A stretch of 64,000 bases of DNA from Paraflavitalea soli (GCF_003555545.1 NZ_CP032157.1:2980546-3044545), one strand, 5' to 3'; numbered from the stretch's first letter, positions 24,690-35,176 are shown. Program-made: numbers and translations. The notes: generated by a model not told the origin, from the letters alone.

Positions 24690-26939
24690 GTGTATTACCT
24701 CATTCAGTCAGCCTTACGACCCTTTTTCCTGCTGATCCTCCTCTGGAGCCTTTTACAACCTCTTCCGGCATTTACCCAGGCAAGGCCCAGGGCAGCTGAC
24801 ACAACTGTCGCCCGGATGAAGGACGATACCTTAAAGAGCGTTACCGTCACCGGCCGGCGATTAGCGATTGAACGCAAGGCCGACCGGACGATCATCACAG
24901 TAGACGGATTGATCACCAATGCCGGTGGCAATGCCTGGGAAACATTGGAGCAACTGCCGGGTATACAGACCATGAATGACCAGATCAGCCTGAAAGGCAA
25001 GTCGGGGGTAAGTGTCTATATCGACGACAAGCCCACCTACCTGCAGGGTGATGACCTGGCCAGTTACCTCAAGTCTTTACCGGCCAGCATCATCGACAAG
25101 ATCGAGTTCATGAGTAATCCGCCCGCGCAATATGATGCGGCAGGCAATGGAGGCATCATCAATATCCGGTTAAAGAAAAGCAGGATCAAAGGATTCAATG
25201 GCAATATACTGTCGGAAAATATCCGGGGCCGGCGAACCCGGCTATCGCAAAGTCTTAACCTCAACCTACGGACCAATAAGCTCAATATATACGGCAATGC
25301 TTCGAATTATAATGGTGAAGGGGTTGCACAATCCAACAGTCTCAGAACCTACGCCCCCGACAACAACAATACCTTATACAGCCTTACGCAAAACGGCCGT
25401 GCCACGGTGCGCAACGACAGGATCTTTCTTAAATCGGGCATAGACCTGTATGCCTCCCCGAGGACTACCTGGGGATTCAGCGCCAGTCATATGTATTGGA
25501 AGGCTACGGAGTACAGACTGTTTGCAGGCCGGCAAACGTATGCCACGCCTGCTGCGACGGACAGTGTTACCGATATGAATAATACCATTCGCACGGCCAC
25601 CCGCAACACGAGCCTCACGTTGAACTACCAGCACCTGTACGACAGTGCGGGCAGGCAACTAACGGCAGACGTTGATTATATACGGTATGGGGAAAGTTAT
25701 GGGGCATTGAATATTACCACCCTGGCAGCAAGCGATGGCTCGGTGGCTAACCGGGAGGCACGCTACTACCAACAACCTTTTACAATAGATATTTATTCGG
25801 TCAAGGCCGATTATGTGCTGCCGGTGCGCAAAGGCATCAAATGGAGCATGGGTTATAAATCTTCCTTTACCCGGGCCAGCAATACCGCTATTTATTCCGG
25901 CACTATCAACGAGGTGACCATACCGGAATATTCGGTCAACAACCGGTTCAACTACCGGGAGGATATCCATGCGGCCTATGTGAATTATACCACTGAGTGG
26001 AAAAAGCTGGCGATACAGGTAGCAGGCAGAATGGAGCACACTTCACTGCAAGGGCACCAGCAGGACGCTGCAAAAAGCCGGGATACCGTCTTTACAAGAA
26101 CTTATTTCAACCTGTTTCCCACTGTATTCTTATCGTACAAACCGGGTAAGAAAGGAAATCACCAGGTGACCTTCTCTTATGGTAAGCGGATCGACCGGCC
26201 GGGTTATACCTCCCTGCGTCCGTTTGAAACACCCCTGGACAAATACAATTACCGGATCGGGAACCCTTATTTACGTCCGGAGCTTTCCGACAATATTGAA
26301 CTTGCCTGGCTATTCAGGAATAATTATTCGGCTTCTCTTTTCTACAATCACTTGAAAAATGGTATTGAAGAAACGATAGAAGTCAGGGACAATGTTTTTT
26401 ACCGGCGCCCCAATAATGTAAGCAGCAAGCAGGTGATGGGTTTTTCGCTCGACGGCAGCATCCGCATCACCCGTGATTGGATAATCAACCCGGTGATACA
26501 ATATACCTGGACGCTGCTGGCTACACAGCTAAATAACCAGGACCTGCGTGTACGGGGCGGCAACTGGCACCTGTCGGCCAACACGCAACTCAGTCTTCCC
26601 AAAGGCTGGACGATCGAATTAGCGCCCGACTATTCATCGCGGGAGGTATACGTACAATATGTACAGGCCCCCACCTGGTATATCCATTCGGGCATCAGCA
26701 AAAAAATATGGAAGGACAATGCTGTTATCAAACTCAACTTCCGGGATATGTTTTATACCCGTCAGGATAACCAGGACCTCAGTCATGTAAAGGATGTAAG
26801 CGGTTACAGTAAACGTACCTGGGATACACAAAGCATTACCCTGGCGCTGAGTTACCGGTTTAGTAAAGGCACGAAGGGTGTACCGTCAGGAGGCGGCAGA
26901 CAAGCGGAAGAACTCAAACGACTGGGGGATGCGCAATAA
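24690..26939 (+). CDS. TonB-dependent outer-membrane beta-barrel protein (OMP_b-brl type)
   Basis: A 749-residue protein. The signal peptide ends near AFTQA (residue 31). It lacks the N-terminal carboxypeptidase-like domain of the barrel at 2340 and goes straight to the plug (DDTLKSVTVTGRR, LEQLPGIQTMND, SVYIDDKPTYLQ, AQYDAAGNGGIINIRLKKS), followed by the barrel with FSYGKRIDRPGYTSLRPFE. Translation starts with GTG at 24690, because an in-frame TAA lies two codons upstream. It is divergent from the LytS/LytTR pair and may be its target. Substrate unknown. Confidence 0.9.
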   Translation: MYYLIQSALRPFFLLILLWSLLQPLPAFTQARPRAADTTVARMKDDTLKSVTVTGRRLAIERKADRTIITVDGLITNAGGNAWETLEQLPGIQTMNDQISLKGKSGVSVYIDDKPTYLQGDDLASYLKSLPASIIDKIEFMSNPPAQYDAAGNGGIINIRLKKSRIKGFNGNILSENIRGRRTRLSQSLNLNLRTNKLNIYGNASNYNGEGVAQSNSLRTYAPDNNNTLYSLTQNGRATVRNDRIFLKSGIDLYASPRTTWGFSASHMYWKATEYRLFAGRQTYATPAATDSVTDMNNTIRTATRNTSLTLNYQHLYDSAGRQLTADVDYIRYGESYGALNITTLAASDGSVANREARYYQQPFTIDIYSVKADYVLPVRKGIKWSMGYKSSFTRASNTAIYSGTINEVTIPEYSVNNRFNYREDIHAAYVNYTTEWKKLAIQVAGRMEHTSLQGHQQDAAKSRDTVFTRTYFNLFPTVFLSYKPGKKGNHQVTFSYGKRIDRPGYTSLRPFETPLDKYNYRIGNPYLRPELSDNIELAWLFRNNYSASLFYNHLKNGIEETIEVRDNVFYRRPNNVSSKQVMGFSLDGSIRITRDWIINPVIQYTWTLLATQLNNQDLRVRGGNWHLSANTQLSLPKGWTIELAPDYSSREVYVQYVQAPTWYIHSGISKKIWKDNAVIKLNFRDMFYTRQDNQDLSHVKDVSGYSKRTWDTQSITLALSYRFSKGTKGVPSGGGRQAEELKRLGDAQ

Positions 26940-26987
26940 ACCTCTTGCCGGACCAACCTGACAGCACATATCGTGCAGGAATATGCT

Positions 26988-27998
26988 TTACAGCTTTTCC
27001 CCTTCCACTATGCTAACATCGGGTAGTGCCAATGGTATTACGCGGTTGAATTGTAACCCTGCCTGTTCAAACAAATATTGGAATTCCTGTGCCGTACGTT
27101 CACGGCCACCAGTAGCAACCAGCATAGTGATGTCAAACAATTTTCCCGGATGCGGCCCATTGCCTTCAGGGATCACTGCATCAAACGCCAGCAATTTATC
27201 CCCCGGCTTCATCACTTCGCTACAATTGCGCAGCAAACGGATCGCATCCTCCTCATACCAGTCATGCAATATGTATTTCATGATGTAGGCATCAGCTCCG
27301 GGAGGAACACTTTTAAAGAAGTCGCCTCCCTTTACCCCACACCTGTTTGTAAGACCATTCGCTGCAATGGCTTCCGCTGTTTTTTCTATTACATATGGGG
27401 CATCATATACAATACCTGTGGCGGCAGGCGTTGCTTTCAATATGGCCATCAGTAAAGCGCCGTTACCGCCGCCCACATCCACGATGGTATTGAATCCTGA
27501 AAAATCATAAGCTGCTATAATGGCCTTATCCACGTATTGCGTCATGGCAGTCATGGCCTTCATGAAATTAAGCCCTTCAGCAGGATGCGATCTATACCAG
27601 GACCAGATGTCGGTGCCAAAGTGATGATCGAAAGCAATCCCTCCGGTCTGTACGCTATAGAGCAATTCACCCCAGCCATGATAATGTTCTCCAAGTAATG
27701 CCAGGACAAAGGCCTTTACGTTGCCAGGGGCATCCTCCTGAAGAGCTGTAGCAGCTGGAGTAATAGAAAAGACGCCTTTTGAGGTCTCTTCAAAAATACC
27801 TTCGGCGGCCAGGGCCCGCAATAAACGGTAGAGAGAAGGAGCATGACTACCGCTGGCTGCAGCAAGGGCCTCTACAGTTTGTGGCCCATTAGCCAACAGC
27901 TCGGCTATATTCAGCTTAGCAGCAACATACACACTACAGGACAACCAGTGCCCCGCAATGATCTGCAAAATACGGGTAGAAGGAGTAAGAGGTTCCAT
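26988..27998 (-). CDS. SAM-dependent O-methyltransferase (hydroxyindole/caffeate-type fold)
   Basis: A 336-residue enzyme. The N-terminal winged-helix dimerisation domain (about 10-95: LAAASGSHAPSLYRLLRALAAEGIFEE) is followed by a Rossmann methyltransferase domain with SAM motif IVDVGGGNG (about 174-182), GGDFFKSVP, and MKYILHDW, where the His is the catalytic base in this family. It methylates a hydroxyl group on an aromatic or polyketide-like small molecule; the substrate cannot be deduced. It lies downstream of susD but beyond a terminator. A 6-base inverted repeat, aaggtt/aacctt (28005-28022), lies just upstream of its start and may be an operator. Confidence 0.9.
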   Translation of the reverse strand: MEPLTPSTRILQIIAGHWLSCSVYVAAKLNIAELLANGPQTVEALAAASGSHAPSLYRLLRALAAEGIFEETSKGVFSITPAATALQEDAPGNVKAFVLALLGEHYHGWGELLYSVQTGGIAFDHHFGTDIWSWYRSHPAEGLNFMKAMTAMTQYVDKAIIAAYDFSGFNTIVDVGGGNGALLMAILKATPAATGIVYDAPYVIEKTAEAIAANGLTNRCGVKGGDFFKSVPPGADAYIMKYILHDWYEEDAIRLLRNCSEVMKPGDKLLAFDAVIPEGNGPHPGKLFDITMLVATGGRERTAQEFQYLFEQAGLQFNRVIPLALPDVSIVEGEKL

Positions 27999-28111
27999 AA
28001 GTATAAGGTTGTTTATAACCTTTAAATATCGGAACTGTCACTGAATTATTTTAGCAGTAGAATGATGCCTTCCGGAAACATCATCAACCATCTGCAGCCT
28101 CCCCTTTTCCT

Positions 28112-28138
28112 ATAAAAAAAGTGAAGCCGAAGCTTCAC
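28112..28138 (-). terminator. Rho-independent terminator after susD
   Basis: gtgaagc (28121-28127) and gcttcac (28132-28138) form a perfect 7-base stem with loop cgaa; on the minus strand a run of seven T follows. It ends the susC-susD transcript 36 bases past the susD stop. Confidence 0.9.
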
Positions 28139-28173
28139 CTTTACAACTTGATCAATCCCTCTTATTGCCCTGA

Positions 28174-30021
28174 TTATTTATCGATCGGTATCGTATCCAG
28201 TGCAGGTACATTACCGGCAAAGCCTACATACCCTTTATTCTGGTTCATGCGGGCACTGCTGTTGGCCTGAATAGCCGATGAAGGCACGGGCCACAATACG
28301 TGGTAAGGGCTGATGGTATATTTATCACCGTGGTTGGTCACAATGCCTGTTCTGTAAAAGACATTGTTGGCAATGATACGGTCATAGAAATAATTGTCAT
28401 CGGAGAAGTTGTCGAGTTTATAGGTCTTGCCGTTCTCTGCCACCTTGCCTGTTTTGGCAAAGAGGAAGGAGATACGGGTCAGCTCTGTTTTGCGCGGCTC
28501 TTCAAAAAAGAGCTCCCGGGCGCGCTCATCCAGTATCATGTCCATATTCACCTGGCTGGCATCGAGGTAGGCGGCACATTGGGCACGTGTTCTTACCTGG
28601 TTGATATCGGCCAGTGCGTTGTCCAGTTCTCCCTTCCAGAAATAAGCTTCGGCCCTTAGCAGATAGGTCTCAGCCAGGCGAAACATATACCAGTCTGTAT
28701 GACCACCCTGCATGGGTGAGTTCTCAGCATCGGGAATGAAGATCTTGTATTGCGGCCAGCCAAACCAACTCCGGATGGTATCGGAACAAAGGAGTGCCCC
28801 AGTTACGGGATGACGCAGGCGCAGGTTCTTCATATAGGAAGTATCCGGAGGATTAGTGCCTGATGGCTTCTTCAGATCGGGGTCATTATACACCATGTCT
28901 TCCATATTCATCCAGTTGCCTTTGGCATGGCGCAGGTCGTTGGCATCGTCCCATATCTCATACTGGCTGTACGGTGTAGGACGGCAACGGCCAATACCCC
29001 TGCCGATAAAATTGGATTGCACATATTCGATATTGGCAGCTACGCCATCGGCAGTACCCTTCCGTCCAATGGGTGTAGTGATATAAGTACCCCAATAAGG
29101 AACGGCCTGGCGCATGATGCGAATGCCGCCATCAAACTGGCCATCGCCAAATCGATCGATGATCATGAACAGACCTTCCTTATTTTCACCCAGGGATTTA
29201 TTCTCCGGCCGGTGAAGGTCCCAGATCACGTTCTTTTTGGTAGCGCCAAAAGGATTGCGCATCAGGCTATAGGTGCCGCTGTTGATAAGGGTAGTAGACA
29301 TGGTAATGGCTTCATCAAACATACCCAGTGCGAGGTACACTTTGGTGAGCAGGTGGCGTACGGCGCCCTTGGTCACCTCTCCCCTGTTCACATTGTCGGA
29401 TACCCATTTTTCTGCAAATTCCAGGTCTTCCTTTATTTTCTTCAACACAACTTCCCTTTTTACGGTCTGGAAATCCAGCTTGGGGTAATTGTATTCTTTC
29501 AGGGGCACGGGGATATCGCCAAACTGGTTGGCGAGGCGGTAATACCGCAATGCCCGATGGAAATAAGCTGATCCTAAGATCGCATTACGTTCTTCCTGCG
29601 AATTCCATTTGGCATTGTCGATAAAGGTGATCACGGAGTTGGCATATTTGATACCCCTGTATCCTTCGCGCCAGTAATAACCAATTCTGGAGTGATCAGC
29701 ATCATCAAAGGCGGTATTGTCGGGGGTGATGAGCAGGTTGAGGTCTTGCGCAGGGCCCGATTTATCGGTAATGCCTTCCACGCTTACTTCAGAAAACAAC
29801 ATTTCGGTGAGGATGGGCGGATTATCACCATAATATTCAATACGGGCATTCCGTGCGCAGGCTACCAGGCCCGCACGCATACCGGCGGCATCATTAAAAG
29901 CATTTTCCGGCGTGAAGAAGGATTGCGGCTTAGGCTCCAGCCAACCTTTGTCGCAACCGGCGGCGGCAACCAGGCCGGCTACGGAGAGTATAGAGAGCGT
30001 TCGTTTTATGATCGGATTCAT
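28174..30021 (-). CDS. SusD/RagB-family nutrient-binding lipoprotein
   Basis: A 615-residue surface lipoprotein with lipobox AAAGC (Cys23). SusD hallmarks are DKGWLEPKPQSFFTPENAF near the N-terminus, the TPR-like part (AILGSAYFHRALRYYRLANQFGDIPVPLKEYN), LAETYLLRAEAYFWKGELDNALADINQVRTRA and ILDERARELFFEEPRKTEL. It forms the lid of the SusC channel and captures oligosaccharides or other nutrients. The gene follows susC by 18 bases. No glycoside hydrolase lies next to the pair. Confidence 0.96.
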   Translation of the reverse strand: MNPIIKRTLSILSVAGLVAAAGCDKGWLEPKPQSFFTPENAFNDAAGMRAGLVACARNARIEYYGDNPPILTEMLFSEVSVEGITDKSGPAQDLNLLITPDNTAFDDADHSRIGYYWREGYRGIKYANSVITFIDNAKWNSQEERNAILGSAYFHRALRYYRLANQFGDIPVPLKEYNYPKLDFQTVKREVVLKKIKEDLEFAEKWVSDNVNRGEVTKGAVRHLLTKVYLALGMFDEAITMSTTLINSGTYSLMRNPFGATKKNVIWDLHRPENKSLGENKEGLFMIIDRFGDGQFDGGIRIMRQAVPYWGTYITTPIGRKGTADGVAANIEYVQSNFIGRGIGRCRPTPYSQYEIWDDANDLRHAKGNWMNMEDMVYNDPDLKKPSGTNPPDTSYMKNLRLRHPVTGALLCSDTIRSWFGWPQYKIFIPDAENSPMQGGHTDWYMFRLAETYLLRAEAYFWKGELDNALADINQVRTRAQCAAYLDASQVNMDMILDERARELFFEEPRKTELTRISFLFAKTGKVAENGKTYKLDNFSDDNYFYDRIIANNVFYRTGIVTNHGDKYTISPYHVLWPVPSSAIQANSSARMNQNKGYVGFAGNVPALDTIPIDK

Positions 30022-30039
30022 ATATAAGTATTGATTGGA

Positions 30040-33000
30040 TTAAAAAGTAACATTCATTCCCAGAGTATACGTGCGCGGAGGAATAGCGGTAGAGATGGCT
30101 CCATCGCTTGCCCTGTTCCTGAACTCAGGATCCCAATAGGTCCAGTCAGGAGAATATATCGCCGCATTGGATACGTTGGCATAGACCTTCAGGCTTTCAA
30201 TATGTGCTTTCTGCAGCAGGTTCCTGGGCAAGGTATAGGCCAGGGAAATGGTGTTGAGCCTGATGAAAGAGGTCTTCCGGTACACACTGTAGGAAGCGCT
30301 TCCGTTGCTGGAGAACAAGCGGGCATAATCATTAATGGGATTGGCGGCTGTCCAATAAGGGAACTTATAGGAGTTTTGCCTGTCCTGGAAACCGCTGTTG
30401 TTCTTGGCCTGGTTGTAATCACTCATCTGTCCCCAGTTGGAATAGAGGGAGAAAGCAAAATCAAAGCTTTTGAAGAAAGTAAATTCATTGCGGAGGGTCC
30501 ATTGAAAACGAGGGGACCGGTATCCGAGGAACTGCCTGTCGTCATTGGAATATTTAAAGTCCCCATTGACATCTTCCACTTTAAAGTCGCCGGGATATAC
30601 ACCATATTTCTTGGCTTCAGCGGCTTCACTCTCCTGCCATACACCCAATACCTTTTGGTCCCAGATCACATCAATATCCCTTCCAATAAACCATTTATTG
30701 ACGAGGTCATCTTTTTCCTGCTGGCCGATCAGCTTTCCATCCTGGTCATACACATTTACAGGGCCATAGAGCCGCACGATCTTATTGCGGTTGAACCAGA
30801 AATTCACATTGGTTCTCCAGGAGAAGTTCTTGTTGTTGATGTTAATGCTATTCAGAGCGATCTCCATACCCTTGTTCTCAATTTTGCCCAGGTTGAACAT
30901 TACATAATCGAACCCGATGACGGTAGGCAATGCGCGTTGCACCAGCATATCCTGGGTTGACTTATCGTACACATCTATGGAACCACTCAGGCGGTTGTTG
31001 AGTAAACCGAAGTCAATACCCAGGTTGAGGGAAGTGGTCTTCTCCCATTTGAGGTTGGGATTGGCCATCCTGTCTGTCCACAATTGCGATACCGGGAAGA
31101 TAATCCCGGCTGCATTGACGTATTGGTACTTGCCACCGGTGAGGTTGGAGATGGCCTGGTAACGGCCTACGTCCCGGTTACCATTAATACCGTAGGATAC
31201 ACGCAGTTTACCATAGTCGAGCCATTTGGCATCCTTCATGAAGTCCTCATCCGAGAATACCCATCCCAGGGCAACAGCGGGAAACCCGGCCCTTGGGTTT
31301 TGCTGGCCAAAGGCAGAATAGCCATCCCGGCGATAAGAAGCGGTGAGCATATAACGGTCTTTGAATGTATAATTCAACCGCGCCATCAGGGCATCGCCGG
31401 TGCTTACCTGGTCGTCGCTGCTAATAATGGGTTTAATACCTGCACCAATATTGTGGTAACTCAGCACATCTTTGGGATCAAAACCTTCATTGTCCATCTG
31501 CTCTCTCCAGGATTGGAATTTCTCCACGTTCCACAGCATGGTCACATTGAACTGGTGCTGACCAAATGTCTTATCCCATTTGATCACATTATCCACCTGC
31601 CAGTTATAAGTCGTCTGTGTAGTGCGGGTAGCTACGCCTTTACGTACCCGGTAGGTAGGATGCATGTAGGAAACGCCATTGAAATAACGGTAGAAATCAA
31701 AACTGGGGGTAAAGTTGACCTGGTAAGAAAAGCCATAAGGCAAAGTGCCTTTGGCATAGATGCTTCCAAACAAGGTATTGTTCTTCTGCAGGCGGTTGGT
31801 ATAGGTATTATCAGCAAAGGGGTTTGTGTTATTACCAATATCGTCATTGGGACTATCGCGCAGGGTGGTCCCATCGGCATTGTATATTTCTCCATAGGGA
31901 GAAGCATTGACCATCTGGCCCCAGTTGACGGGCACCTGACTTTCATCACGATCGGCAAACTGCATATTGAGGCCAGCTGTTAAGAATTTAGCCACCCTGC
32001 CTTCAATATTTACCCGGGTGCGGAAGGTCTTAAAACGGTCGCCCACCACAACGCCTTCATTATCCGTATAGCCAAGGGACCAGTAGTAGGTGAAATCTTC
32101 TTTTTTACCAGACAGGCTTATGGTATGGTCCTGGCGGAAACCGCGCTGAAACATCATATCATACCAGTTGACCGTTTTGCCATTCTTATAATTGGCGATC
32201 TCCACGGGTTTCAGACCCAGCCTGTCGAGCCAGATATCAATGGAATCGCCGGTACGACCATCACGCCATTGGGTCATCGTAATGCCAGCGGGCAGGTTAC
32301 GGGGATCATCGAAGGTGTACAGTTTGGTAGAGGTATTGTTGCGGCTTTTCTGTACATCTGTACGCCAGGCTACAAAGCCAGGGCCATCATATAAAGGCTC
32401 GTTCTGTGCCAGCTCGGAAAATCCTACGTTGGTATTGAGGGTGATGGTGGGCTTGCCCTTAGTGCCGCGCTTGGTGGTGATGAGTACTACGCCACTGGCT
32501 GCTTTGGCGCCGAATACTGCAGCAGAGCTGGCATCCTTCAATACATCGATGGTGTTGATGTCATTGGGATTGATATCACTCAACTGTCCCTGGTAGATCA
32601 CCCCGTCCAATACGATCAGCGGTGTAGTACCGGCATTGATGGATGACTTACCACGCACCAACAGATCGCCGCCACCTTTCGCACCGGCAGCATTGATCTG
32701 TGATATATTAAGCCCCGGAACATTACCCCGCAGCACATCCTGCACACTGCCGGGGTTTTCATTTTCCAATTGTGTGGCTTTTACCTGCGCCACGGCGCCG
32801 GTGAGGTCTTTTTTGGTTTGTGTGCCGTATCCGATCACCACCACTTCATTGAGGTTGATAGAAGCGGCATTTAGTTTTACCTCCACACTGGTTTGTCCTT
32901 TCAAGGGTATTTCCCTTGTTTCAAATCCTACGCCACTAAATACCAGGGTGCCTTTGGCGTCGGACACCGCCAGGGTAAATTTCCCATCGGCATCGGTTGA

Positions 33001-33180
33001 AGTGCCGCTGGCAGCGCCTTTCAGTTGAACAGAGATGCCCACCAGGGGTTCTTTGGTGGCTTGGTTGGTAACGGTACCGTGAATAACAGTTTGCTGTGCC
33101 TGCAGGCATACAGGCATGAGGAGGATAGCCGCCAGGTAGTAGCACCATAGGGCACTCCTTTGGAAGAAATGTTTTCTCAT
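30040..33180 (-). CDS. SusC/RagA-family TonB-linked outer-membrane transporter
   Basis: A 1046-residue transporter. A signal peptide (about 1-29, ending VCLQAQ) leads into a carboxypeptidase-regulatory-like domain (about 30-115: VIHGTVTNQATKEPLVGISV), then a TonB plug with the SusC hallmark NEVVVIGYGTQ and GKSSINAGTTPLIVLDGVI, DASSAAVFGAKAASGVVLITTK, then the large barrel. The frame is open to 33288 but the family start is MRKHFF at 33180. With SusD it imports a glycan or other nutrient. Regulation is not evident: no SusR, hybrid kinase or ECF sigma/anti-sigma genes lie nearby. Confidence 0.96.
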   Translation of the reverse strand: MRKHFFQRSALWCYYLAAILLMPVCLQAQQTVIHGTVTNQATKEPLVGISVQLKGAASGTSTDADGKFTLAVSDAKGTLVFSGVGFETREIPLKGQTSVEVKLNAASINLNEVVVIGYGTQTKKDLTGAVAQVKATQLENENPGSVQDVLRGNVPGLNISQINAAGAKGGGDLLVRGKSSINAGTTPLIVLDGVIYQGQLSDINPNDINTIDVLKDASSAAVFGAKAASGVVLITTKRGTKGKPTITLNTNVGFSELAQNEPLYDGPGFVAWRTDVQKSRNNTSTKLYTFDDPRNLPAGITMTQWRDGRTGDSIDIWLDRLGLKPVEIANYKNGKTVNWYDMMFQRGFRQDHTISLSGKKEDFTYYWSLGYTDNEGVVVGDRFKTFRTRVNIEGRVAKFLTAGLNMQFADRDESQVPVNWGQMVNASPYGEIYNADGTTLRDSPNDDIGNNTNPFADNTYTNRLQKNNTLFGSIYAKGTLPYGFSYQVNFTPSFDFYRYFNGVSYMHPTYRVRKGVATRTTQTTYNWQVDNVIKWDKTFGQHQFNVTMLWNVEKFQSWREQMDNEGFDPKDVLSYHNIGAGIKPIISSDDQVSTGDALMARLNYTFKDRYMLTASYRRDGYSAFGQQNPRAGFPAVALGWVFSDEDFMKDAKWLDYGKLRVSYGINGNRDVGRYQAISNLTGGKYQYVNAAGIIFPVSQLWTDRMANPNLKWEKTTSLNLGIDFGLLNNRLSGSIDVYDKSTQDMLVQRALPTVIGFDYVMFNLGKIENKGMEIALNSININNKNFSWRTNVNFWFNRNKIVRLYGPVNVYDQDGKLIGQQEKDDLVNKWFIGRDIDVIWDQKVLGVWQESEAAEAKKYGVYPGDFKVEDVNGDFKYSNDDRQFLGYRSPRFQWTLRNEFTFFKSFDFAFSLYSNWGQMSDYNQAKNNSGFQDRQNSYKFPYWTAANPINDYARLFSSNGSASYSVYRKTSFIRLNTISLAYTLPRNLLQKAHIESLKVYANVSNAAIYSPDWTYWDPEFRNRASDGAISTAIPPRTYTLGMNVTF

Positions 33181-33445
33181 AACAATCGATTTTAAGTGAT
33201 GATGGTAGAAAGTGTATACACTCGAACAGTAAAAAGGTGGGGATAATACAAGTAGTAGTGCCAGCAGGAGCAAAACACTCCCGGGCAAAAGAATGATGAA
33301 TTCTTTTTCATACAGCAGTTAACATTAAGAGGATGCTGTTGAGGCAGTCAGCAGGATCCCATTTGATAATTGGTCGTTATCAGCTACGCGGTTCGTTGCT
33401 CAGCGTACGCTCAATAACAATTTATCGTTTTTATGAGACAAACCC

Positions 33446-33470
33446 TTTGCCACTAATCTATATTGGCAAA
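33446..33470. promoter_or_regulatory. Inverted repeat upstream of susC, candidate operator
   Basis: tttgcca (33446-33452) and tggcaaa (33464-33470) form a perfect 7-base inverted repeat spaced by 11 bases, 266 bases before the susC start. The 556-base gap 33181-33736 shows no convincing gene; besides this it holds an octamer-repeat stretch and a terminator. Confidence 0.35.
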
Positions 33471-33527
33471 CTTTCCATGATATCGAGCTTAAGGATGCAT
33501 ATAGAGGTGAATGAAATGCTAATTGAA

Positions 33528-33650
33528 GGCATTAAAAGGCAACAAGGCAAAGAGGCATAAAGGCAACGAGGGGAAGGCATGAGGGAGGCAAGAAGGCAAA
33601 CGAGGGAGGCTTCGACAAGCTCAGCCTGACAGCCGACAAGCTCAGCCTGA
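33528..33650. repeat. 'aggcaacg' octamer stretch with duplicated 18-mer
   Basis: A run of degenerate octamers (aggcatta, aaggcaac, aaggcaaa, gaggcata, aaggcaac and more) is followed by two copies of gacaagctcagcctgaca. It belongs to the family seen at 11531 and 39467. Confidence 0.7.
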
Positions 33651-33663
33651 CAAATTGAGGAAA

Positions 33664-33700
33664 TAAAAAGAGGAGACGCCTTTGGTAAGGGGTCTCCTCT
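33664..33700 (-). terminator. Rho-independent terminator after the second Gfo/Idh/MocA gene
   Basis: gaggagac (33670-33677) pairs with gtctcctc (33692-33699), with further pairing gcc/ggg at the loop side; the minus strand then runs into a T-rich stretch. It separates the oxidoreductase genes from susC. Confidence 0.88.
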
Positions 33701-33736
33701 TCCAGGACCGGCAATAAATAACCGGTGAATATTTAA

Positions 33737-35176
33737 TTACAATGACAGGCTCCAGCCATCGCGGTATTCGCGTTTTACAAACTGGTTGGCTTCGTCAAAG
33801 TTGGTGATCTTCATGTTCTTTGCATCCCACAGCAGTCGCTTGCGGCCGAGGTATTTGTCATCCCATCCTTTGCCATTGGGGTTCTTCATCAGGAAGCTCC
33901 GGATAGCGAGGTTGGAGATGAGGATACTTTCGGTGAAAGGACCTGCAAAGGAGAAAGGAGAGCTGGTCTCGCCTTTACCATAACCGGCAATACAGGCGTT
34001 CACCCATTGTACATAATGGCCTTCGGGTACACGCTTGATGGTTTCCTTCGGCATTGTTTTCTCCTTCATGAGGATGGTGGGGAGCAAACGTGGGTTAGCA
34101 CCATAACAGTCGCACATGATCTTGCCCTTGGTACCGATAAAGATGGTACCGCCATCCCAGTTGCCCATGGCTTCATCGGGCAGCAGTTCTTCAGGACGCT
34201 CAGGCAACAAGCCGCCATCATGCCAGGATACCCTGATATTGCCCTTGCCATCTTTGCGCGGATACACCAGGTGTACAATAGAAGAAGGGGGACAGCTATC
34301 GGTATTAACCGAATCATTCCACATCTCTTTCCAGATGGTGGCTACGCTGGCTTCTACACTGGAAGGGAAATCGATGGGCAGAATGCGGTACACAGGGTCC
34401 ATGATATGGCAGGCCATATCACCGAGAGAACCGGTACCGAAGTTCCACCAGCCACGCCAGTTGAAGGGCAGGTAGGCGGGGTTGTAATCGATCTTTTTGG
34501 CTGGTCCGAGCCAGAGGTCCCAGTTCAGTTCGGAAGGCACTTCAAACTGACCAGTAGGCGTAGGTACGCCTTGTGGCCATACGGGACGATTGGTCCAGCA
34601 ATGTACCGTGTGTACATCACCGATCATACCGGCATCTACCATTTCCTTCATTTTACGTACACCATCGCCGGAACCACCCTGGTTGCCCATTTGGGTAACC
34701 ACTTTGTATTTCTTAGCGGCTTCTGTAAGCACACGGGCTTCGTAAATATCGTGGGTCATGGGTTTCTGGCAATACACGTGTTTGCCCAGTTGCATAGCTG
34801 CCAGGGCGGCTACGGCATGGGTATTATCAGGTGTAGATACAGAAACGGCATCAATATTCTTTGCTTCTTTTGCCAGCATTTCACGGAAGTCCTTGTAGTA
34901 ATTGGCCTTGGAGAAACGTTCACGTGACTTTTTGGCCTGGCGGTCGTCTACATCACACAAGGCTACTATATTGGCATTGGGACTCTTGGCAAACTCTGCC
35001 AGATCGCTTTGTCCTTTACCCCCTACACCAATACCGGCAATATTGAGTTTATCGCTGGGAGCAATAAAGCCCTTGCCCAATACATGGCGCGGTACTATGA
35101 AAAAACCAGCAGCTGCCAGGGAACTATTACGGATAAAATCGCGGCGCGTTGGTTTAGTCGTTTGCTTCTTTTTCAT
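33737..35176 (-). CDS. Tat-exported Gfo/Idh/MocA-family oxidoreductase
   Basis: A 479-residue protein. A twin-arginine signal (TRRDFIRNSSLAAAGFFIV) directs it to the periplasm in folded form with its cofactor. The NAD-binding domain follows (LNIAGIGVGGKGQ, ALCDVDD, VSTPDNTH, GKHVYCQKPMTHD with the catalytic-site Lys-Pro), then the Gfo C-terminal domain (NFGTGSLGDMACHIMD). Such proteins oxidise or isomerise sugars, sometimes with the cofactor bound tightly. Its paralogue lies 296 bases upstream on the same strand; signal and first 50 residues are nearly identical. It precedes susC, from which a terminator separates it. Confidence 0.93.
   Translation of the reverse strand: MKKKQTTKPTRRDFIRNSSLAAAGFFIVPRHVLGKGFIAPSDKLNIAGIGVGGKGQSDLAEFAKSPNANIVALCDVDDRQAKKSRERFSKANYYKDFREMLAKEAKNIDAVSVSTPDNTHAVAALAAMQLGKHVYCQKPMTHDIYEARVLTEAAKKYKVVTQMGNQGGSGDGVRKMKEMVDAGMIGDVHTVHCWTNRPVWPQGVPTPTGQFEVPSELNWDLWLGPAKKIDYNPAYLPFNWRGWWNFGTGSLGDMACHIMDPVYRILPIDFPSSVEASVATIWKEMWNDSVNTDSCPPSSIVHLVYPRKDGKGNIRVSWHDGGLLPERPEELLPDEAMGNWDGGTIFIGTKGKIMCDCYGANPRLLPTILMKEKTMPKETIKRVPEGHYVQWVNACIAGYGKGETSSPFSFAGPFTESILISNLAIRSFLMKNPNGKGWDDKYLGRKRLLWDAKNMKITNFDEANQFVKREYRDGWSLSL

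Noticed and set aside
33333-33560. 75-residue open frame upstream of susC, plus strand
   Set aside because: No recognisable domain, composition unlike its neighbours, and it runs into the octamer repeat stretch.
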